Positions 6,056 to 10,130 of a stretch of 10,130 nucleotides of DNA are shown here, in pieces. Where the stretch lies: assembly GCA_946885925.1 (NCBI GenBank), contig CAMPHP010000061.1:1-10130 (forward strand), given 5' to 3'. A model generated the notes under the pieces. The model was given only the letters and a program-made list of their open reading frames with translations. It was not told the DNA's origin and searched no databases. A program made the position numbers and the translations under genes. How positions within the stretch are numbered: the first letter of the stretch is position 1; each line of letters opens with the position of its first letter. The stretch comes from an uncultured Litorilinea sp. Its GTDB lineage: Bacteria; Chloroflexota; Anaerolineae; Caldilineales; Caldilineaceae.

Positions 6056-7897
6056 ATGAGTAACGTGCTTTTGAATCAGTTACAATCTGACAGTTCTAAT
6101 CAATTAGGCGAAGATCCTACTTCCAATGGCGACGCCACTATGACAACCCTCCAGATCACAGACGATTTAGAATTACTCCTCGCTATCTTGCCCGAGCGTA
6201 TTCGCACTGCACTCCATGCAGAAGATCGCTTGGCGGATTTGATCGAGGTGGTATTAGATCTAGGTCGCCTGCCCGAAGCTCGTTTTAGCACGGGCGAGGC
6301 GTACCTGAGCGAGACGGAGATCAGTGTCGAGGATCTGCAACAAGCAATTGCTAAAGTCGGTGACTTTGGCGCGGACAACCGCGCAGGCATAGAGCGCACC
6401 TTGCACCGTATCTCCGCGATTCGCAACCGGCGTGGTGACATCATCGGCTTGACCTGTCGTGTGGGACGAGCCATCTATGGTACCATCGACATCATTAAAG
6501 ACATTGTCACCAGTGACAAGAGCATTCTGCTCTTGGGACGTCCTGGAGTCGGTAAGACAACGCTGCTGCGTGAGGCGGCGCGCGTGCGCGGCGACCAGAA
6601 GCGCGTGGTGATTGTTGATACGAGTAACGAAATCGCAGGGGATGGCGACATTCCGCACCCCGCTATCGGTCGTTCGCGACGGATGCAGGTGCCCGACCCA
6701 TCGTTGCAACATGAGGTGATGATCGAGGCAGTGGAAAACCACATGCCCCAGGTCATTATCATTGACGAGATCGGGCGAGAATTAGAAGCGATCGCTGCAC
6801 GCACCATTGCCGAGCGTGGTGTCCAACTAGTGGGCACAGCGCATGGTAATTCGTTGGAAAACTTGCTGATGAATCCTACCTTGAGCGATCTTGTCGGTGG
6901 GATTGAGTCGGTGACGCTTTCGGACGAGGAAGCGCGGCGGCGTGGTACACAAAAGAGTGTGTTGGAGCGCAAAGCACCACCCACCTTTAGCGTGCTGATC
7001 GAGATTCAGGATCGCCAGCGCATGGTGATTCACCACGATGTGGGTGCATCGGTGGATGCACTTTTGCGTGGTCGCCCGCTGACGCCAGAATTGCGCTTCT
7101 TGGACGAAGATGGTGAGTTGCATATCGAGCGGGGCAGTGGTCCCGATCGAGGCGGCAGCTTCCCAGAGCAGGGTCCAGATCGAGGCGGACGCCGCCGGCG
7201 CGACCGCGACTATGGCGATGGTGGCGAGCCGCGAGGTTATGGTGACACTCGCAGCTATGGCGAACCGCGGGAGTATGGTGAACCGCGCGGTTATCGCGAT
7301 AGCCGCGAGCGCCGCAGCCCCGGTCATGCCAGCAACGGCGGGAGCCGGCGCAACGATTTGGTAGATACGGACTGGAGTAGTATAGGCGAACTCCAGGAGG
7401 AGCCGCGGCCCGAAGGTGCAGAGCCACCGCCGCCAGGCAAGCCTGTGCGTATCTATCCCTATGGCATCGGCCAGAATCGCTTGCGTTCGGCTGCAGCAAG
7501 TCTCAATGTACCCATTGTGATTGTTGATAACCTGAACGCTGCCGATGTGGTTATGACGCTAAAGAACTATTATCGCCAACAGCCCCAACCGCTGGTTGAT
7601 GCAGAACGACGGAATATTCCAATCTACGTCTTGCGTAGCAATACGGTGACGCAGATGGAGCAGTCTTTGGCGAATATCTTCCATATGCCGACTGACCCCA
7701 TTGATGTCTTTACCGAGGCAATGCGCGAGACCCAAGAGGGGATTCAGCGGGTACTCAACGGCGCATCGGATGCCGAGTTGATGCCCCGGTCAGCAGCCAT
7801 TCGCAGCCAGCAGCACCAACTGGCGCGCGCGGCCAACCTGATTAGCCATAGCTATGGGCGTGAGCCTTATCGCCGGGTGCGAATCTTCCGCAAATAG
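6056..7897 (+). CDS. R3H-domain P-loop ATPase (SpoIIIAA/Ycf45-like)
   Basis: This protein of about 613 residues combines a P-loop ATPase with a C-terminal single-stranded-nucleic-acid-binding R3H domain. After an N-terminal helical domain comes Walker [10 protein letters not shown] (residues 161-169), then [11 protein letters not shown], Walker B VIIIDEIG (about 233-240) and GTAHGN (sensor region). This is the SpoIIIAA/Ycf45 ATPase type, related to secretion ATPases. Residues about 355-460 form a low-complexity linker with [10 protein letters not shown] and YGEPR-type repeats. The C-terminus ends in an R3H domain (about 580-612) with the signature Arg-x3-His in RSQQH. The biological role of the family is unclear; RNA or ssDNA binding is expected. 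The start is uncertain. ATG 6056 is used, but ATG 6140 begins the more typical-looking [18 protein letters not shown], and codons between the two starts are more AT-rich than the rest. Neither start has a strong ribosome binding site. tmk follows after 134 bp. Confidence 0.87.
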   Translation: MSNVLLNQLQSDSSNQLGEDPTSNGDATMTTLQITDDLELLLAILPERIRTALHAEDRLADLIEVVLDLGRLPEARFSTGEAYLSETEISVEDLQQAIAKVGDFGADNRAGIERTLHRISAIRNRRGDIIGLTCRVGRAIYGTIDIIKDIVTSDKSILLLGRPGVGKTTLLREAARVRGDQKRVVIVDTSNEIAGDGDIPHPAIGRSRRMQVPDPSLQHEVMIEAVENHMPQVIIIDEIGRELEAIAARTIAERGVQLVGTAHGNSLENLLMNPTLSDLVGGIESVTLSDEEARRRGTQKSVLERKAPPTFSVLIEIQDRQRMVIHHDVGASVDALLRGRPLTPELRFLDEDGELHIERGSGPDRGGSFPEQGPDRGGRRRRDRDYGDGGEPRGYGDTRSYGEPREYGEPRGYRDSRERRSPGHASNGGSRRNDLVDTDWSSIGELQEEPRPEGAEPPPPGKPVRIYPYGIGQNRLRSAAASLNVPIVIVDNLNAADVVMTLKNYYRQQPQPLVDAERRNIPIYVLRSNTVTQMEQSLANIFHMPTDPIDVFTEAMRETQEGIQRVLNGASDAELMPRSAAIRSQQHQLARAANLISHSYGREPYRRVRIFRK

Positions 7898-8031
7898 GTC
7901 GAGATTGGGTACACTAAGGGCTAACGTGTAAAGTGCGTGACGAGCTAGAGCTAGATCGAGGCAAGCCAGCACGCAGCTATCGTATAGACTAATCGCGCGA
8001 ATCAGTGTACTCATTTGAGGTGTAGAATATC

Positions 8032-8736
8032 GTGTCCCTCTTTATAACCTTCGAGGGGCCAGAAGGCAGCGGCAAGACGACACAGATCCAGCGTCTTGCC
8101 GCTGTGCTTGAAGCCCAAGGCTTGCCCGTGTTGGTCACTCGTGAGCCTGGTGGTACAGCCATCGGCAACGCTGTGCGAACACTATTACTTGACCCCGTTC
8201 ATACTGATATGAGTGCGCGTGCCGAGACATTGCTCTTTAATGCTGCACGCGCCCAAATTGTCGACCAGGTGATCCGCCCCGCGTTGGCCGCGGGCAAGTG
8301 GGTTTTGTGTGACCGCTATGCCGATAGTACATTGGCCTATCAAGGCTATGGGCATGGTCAAGTGCTAGAACAACTGCACCTCTTGGCTGACTATGCCACG
8401 GGCGGTTTGGTGCCCCATCTGACCATCTATTTAGATATTGACGTACAGCAAGGGCTTGTGCGGAAGCGGTCGGGTGTTGCCGAAGAATGGAACCGCATGG
8501 AGGAAAAAGCGTTAGCCTTCCACCAGAAGGTGCGCGAGGGTTATCTGGAATTGGCCGCGGCGCAGCCAGACCGTTGGCTGGTTATCGACGCTACTCAGTC
8601 TGTAGAGGCGATTCATGCTGTGATCCTGGCGCGCATACAAGAGTTGCTTGCCGCACATGAGCAAGATTCCTCGTCGCAGTCCGCGCCCAATGATCTCTCG
8701 CCTCAGGGTGGGAATGGTACGTCTTCGTCACCCTGA
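8032..8736 (+). CDS. tmk: Thymidylate kinase
   Basis: The enzyme phosphorylates dTMP to dTDP with ATP, an essential step of dTTP synthesis. The 234-residue protein has the P-loop GPEGSGKTT (9-17), TREPGGT (36-42) for dTMP binding, the DRY motif (94-96) with the following ADSTLAYQGYG, and a LID segment starting near RKRSGVAEEWNRME (144-157). The start is GTG 8032, which gives the usual MSLFITFEGPEGSGKTT opening; GAGG at 8015-8018 lies rather far upstream (13 nt). A normal Tmk would end near residue 210. Here a Ser/Gln/Gly-rich tail of about 25 residues is added, encoded by the repeat element that begins about 8660. The 134-bp gap upstream shows no clear terminator or promoter. The c-di-AMP receptor gene downstream reproduces the tmk-yaaQ order known from Firmicutes. 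Confidence 0.97.
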   Translation: MSLFITFEGPEGSGKTTQIQRLAAVLEAQGLPVLVTREPGGTAIGNAVRTLLLDPVHTDMSARAETLLFNAARAQIVDQVIRPALAAGKWVLCDRYADSTLAYQGYGHGQVLEQLHLLADYATGGLVPHLTIYLDIDVQQGLVRKRSGVAEEWNRMEEKALAFHQKVREGYLELAAAQPDRWLVIDATQSVEAIHAVILARIQELLAAHEQDSSSQSAPNDLSPQGGNGTSSSP

Positions 8737-8812
8737 CGCGTCTGCGAGGAAGGGTCTCCCTGCTGGTAGGAGTGGCGGGATTCCTCGTCACAGACTCCTC
8801 GGAATGACATGT
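8660..8812 (-). repeat. Modular TGTCATTCCGAG-type repeat element overlapping the tmk 3' end
   Basis: Read on the minus strand it starts TGTCATTCCGAGGAGTCTGT. Visible structure on the + strand is as follows. GATTCCTCGTCGCAG (8665-8679) and GATTCCTCGTCACAG (8779-8793) are direct repeats (14/15). TCAGGGTG (8703-8710) pairs with CACCCTGA (8729-8736). CGAGGAA (8745-8751) pairs with TTCCTCG (8781-8787), extended by GTCTG (8740-8744) with CAGAC (8791-8795) across a 3-nt bulge. Elements of this style are scattered in intergenic DNA of Chloroflexota and other bacteria, from general knowledge. The left third lies inside the tmk reading frame. Boundaries are approximate. Confidence 0.6.
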
Positions 8813-8855
8813 CACTCTGGTAGATAGCTGGTGCATCGCGCAAAAGGAGGACTCT

Positions 8856-9185
8856 ATGAAATTAATCATGGCAATCATCAACAGCGATGATAGCCGTAAC
8901 TTGTTGGATCGACTGGCGCGGCGTGGCTATTCGGCTACGGTGACTGCCTCGTCGGGCGGCTTTTTGCGAATTGGCAACACGACGGTCTTTGTGGGTGTAG
9001 AGGATGCCAAGGTGGAAGAGATCTTGAGCATCATACGCGAAAGCTGCCCCGATCGCATCCAATATGTAACGCCGCTGCCCCCTGTGATGGAGCCAGGCGA
9101 AGTTCATATCCCCACGCCGGTAGAGAAGCGCATGGGTGGGGCTACGATTTTTGTGCTCAATGTGGAACACTTCGAAAAGGTGTGA
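8856..9185 (+). CDS. darA: DarA/PstA-family cyclic-di-AMP receptor (YaaQ-like)
   Basis: The 109-residue protein is a PII-like trimeric signal protein of the family that binds cyclic di-AMP in Firmicutes. It has the family hallmarks throughout: MKLIMAII start, a TASSGGFLRIGNTT segment (residues 30-43, whose GGFL..GN lies in the ligand pocket), VGVEDAKVEEIL (46-57), a longer loop rich in Pro, and the end GGATIFVLNVEHFEKV. Length matches the family. The start is ATG 8856, with the strong ribosome binding site AAAGGAGG (8843-8850) 5 nt upstream. It follows tmk by 119 bp, most of which is repeat element. What the receptor controls is unknown even in well-studied species. No diadenylate cyclase (DisA/CdaA) gene is in the window, so c-di-AMP use is inferred from the family alone. 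Confidence 0.93.
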   Translation: MKLIMAIINSDDSRNLLDRLARRGYSATVTASSGGFLRIGNTTVFVGVEDAKVEEILSIIRESCPDRIQYVTPLPPVMEPGEVHIPTPVEKRMGGATIFVLNVEHFEKV

Positions 9186-9207
9186 GCCAACCTGCGCTTA
9201 CACCTTT
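9176..9207. terminator. Hairpin between convergent genes, likely bidirectional terminator
   Basis: AAAGGTGTGAGC (9176-9187) pairs with GCTTACACCTTT (9196-9207) over 12 bp with one wobble, closing an 8-nt loop. On the + strand it is followed by CTCCCC, and the stem itself ends in TTT. On the minus strand the stem ends in a TTTT run. It overlaps the stop codon of the c-di-AMP receptor gene and ends 6 nt before the stop codon of the convergent aminotransferase gene, so it could end both transcripts. Confidence 0.6.
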
Positions 9208-9212
9208 CTCCC

Positions 9213-10130
9213 CTAGACTCTCTCGATAACGCGTAAGCACTCGTCAATTTCATCGAGCGTGTTGTAGTGGACAAGGCCCACTCGCAAGAGACCGCCACTT
9301 TCCTCCACGCCCAATGCCTCGCTCAGACCCAGCGCATAGCTATTCCCACTCCAGGCGAAGATATTTTCTGCAGCTAGGGCTTTAGCTAACTGCTCTGGCG
9401 TCGTGCCTTCTTTGCGGATAGAGACCGTTGGCACGCGCGATTTCCAGTCGGCGCGATTTGTGATGCCATAAACCCGCACCCGGTTGAGCAACTCGATACC
9501 ACCGACTAACCGCTCGATAAGCATCTGCTCGTAACGCTCAATCTCCACCCAAGCGGATTGCAGTTTCTCGCGGCGCGAGGCACTAAAAAGGGCGCGCCCA
9601 TAGACCGAGCCTATTTCTGCCAAGTAATCTACCGCGGCTGTCAGCCCTGCCAGCCCCTCATGGTTCTTGGTTCCTGTCTCCCACTTATCGGGCGCAATGT
9701 CGGGAGCCGGGCGTACCTTGTAGGCATGAAGCCGGGCCAGATGCTCGGCTTTGCCATAGAGAATGCCCACATGGGGGCCAAAGAACTTATAGGCGCTGCA
9801 CGCCAAAAAGTCACAACCGATCTCCTTCACATTGATCAGCCCATGCGGTGCATATTGTACAGCGTCAATAAAGGTCATTGCACCGGCTTCATGCGCCCAG
9901 TCGGTGATGGTCTTGACATCATTAATCGTGCCGCTGAGATTGCTGGCGTAACCTACTGCGACCAATTTGGTGCGCGTGGTAATCAACGAGTGGAGATGAT
10001 CCAGGTCAAGCGTGCAGGTTTCTAAGTCTATATCCACCACTTGGAGGGATGCGCCAGTCTCGCGTGCCAAAGCCACCCAGGGGGCAACGTTGGCGTCATG
10101 ATCGAGGCGCGTGACCACAATCTCGTCACC
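9213..10130 (-). CDS. Class V aminotransferase, cysteine-desulfurase-like (VC1184 type), 5' end outside window
   Basis: A PLP-dependent fold-type I enzyme, of which 305 residues are visible. The frame is open to the right edge (GDEIVVTRLDHDANVAPW), so the GTG at 10118 is internal and the N-terminus, about 100 residues, is missing. Motifs: FIDAVQYAPHG (PLP-contacting Asp), CSAYKFFGPHVG with the PLP Schiff-base lysine (codon 9788-9786), WETGTKNHEG, and RVGLVHYNTLDEID near the C-terminus. The pattern fits the VC1184 subfamily of cysteine-desulfurase-like proteins. In SufS-type enzymes a catalytic Cys lies in a loop of the form GHHCAQP. Here the matching stretch is GNSYALG, with no Cys, so sulfur transfer is doubtful and the true substrate is unknown. 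It is transcribed towards the c-di-AMP receptor gene and is probably unrelated to it. Confidence 0.88.
   Translation of the reverse strand, partial: GDEIVVTRLDHDANVAPWVALARETGASLQVVDIDLETCTLDLDHLHSLITTRTKLVAVGYASNLSGTINDVKTITDWAHEAGAMTFIDAVQYAPHGLINVKEIGCDFLACSAYKFFGPHVGILYGKAEHLARLHAYKVRPAPDIAPDKWETGTKNHEGLAGLTAAVDYLAEIGSVYGRALFSASRREKLQSAWVEIERYEQMLIERLVGGIELLNRVRVYGITNRADWKSRVPTVSIRKEGTTPEQLAKALAAENIFAWSGNSYALGLSEALGVEESGGLLRVGLVHYNTLDEIDECLRVIERV

Noticed and set aside
6475..6984. 169-codon minus-strand frame, and similar frames opposite the R3H ATPase gene
   Set aside because: They are antisense to clearly conserved ATPase motifs. Their Ser/Arg-rich composition is typical of mirror frames.

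Overview
The window looks like bacterial chromosome from a Chloroflexota member, possibly a filamentous Chloroflexales relative. This is an inference from the protein set: a long-form RmlA/RmlB pair, a SpoIIIAA/Ycf45-like R3H ATPase, tmk next to a DarA-type c-di-AMP receptor, and a VC1184-type class V aminotransferase. The modular intergenic repeats, including a TGTCATTCCGAG-type element, fit as well. No rRNA, tRNA, CRISPR array or transposase was seen.

Layout. Positions 1-905 hold the 3' part of a long-form glucose-1-phosphate thymidylyltransferase gene. A nested inverted-repeat element follows (934-1032), then an unrecognised 281-residue protein (1073-1918), rmlB (1984-3018), and a tandem GNAT protein (3015-3899) that overlaps the rmlB stop by 4 nt. 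RmlA and RmlB catalyse the first two steps of dTDP-6-deoxyhexose (for example rhamnose) synthesis. RmlC and RmlD are not in the window.

Positions 3900-4393 are non-coding and the most striking part. A repeat element is followed by a head-to-tail array of DnaA-box-like 9-mers at 4110-4159, spaced 9-12 bp apart, with one perfect TTATCCACA. An AT-rich stretch comes next. The combination looks like a replication origin or a DnaA-binding site, although dnaA is not nearby. Between it and the next gene lie a weak promoter, a 15-bp tandem repeat and a hairpin just before the ribosome binding site.

Positions 4394-5524 encode a second, degenerate GNAT-like protein. A 530-bp gap (5525-6055) contains 13-bp direct repeats and a doubtful 31-codon ORF. 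An R3H-domain P-loop ATPase with an Arg/Gly/Tyr-rich linker follows (6056-7897), then thymidylate kinase (8032-8736), whose C-terminal tail is encoded by an intergenic repeat element, and a DarA/PstA-type cyclic-di-AMP receptor (8856-9185). A hairpin suited to bidirectional termination separates the receptor gene from a convergent, right-truncated class V aminotransferase (9213-10130, minus strand) that lacks the catalytic cysteine loop of true cysteine desulfurases.

All genes except the last are on the + strand. The functional themes are dTDP-sugar synthesis, dTMP phosphorylation and c-di-AMP sensing, with two GNAT-type proteins flanking the candidate DnaA-binding region.
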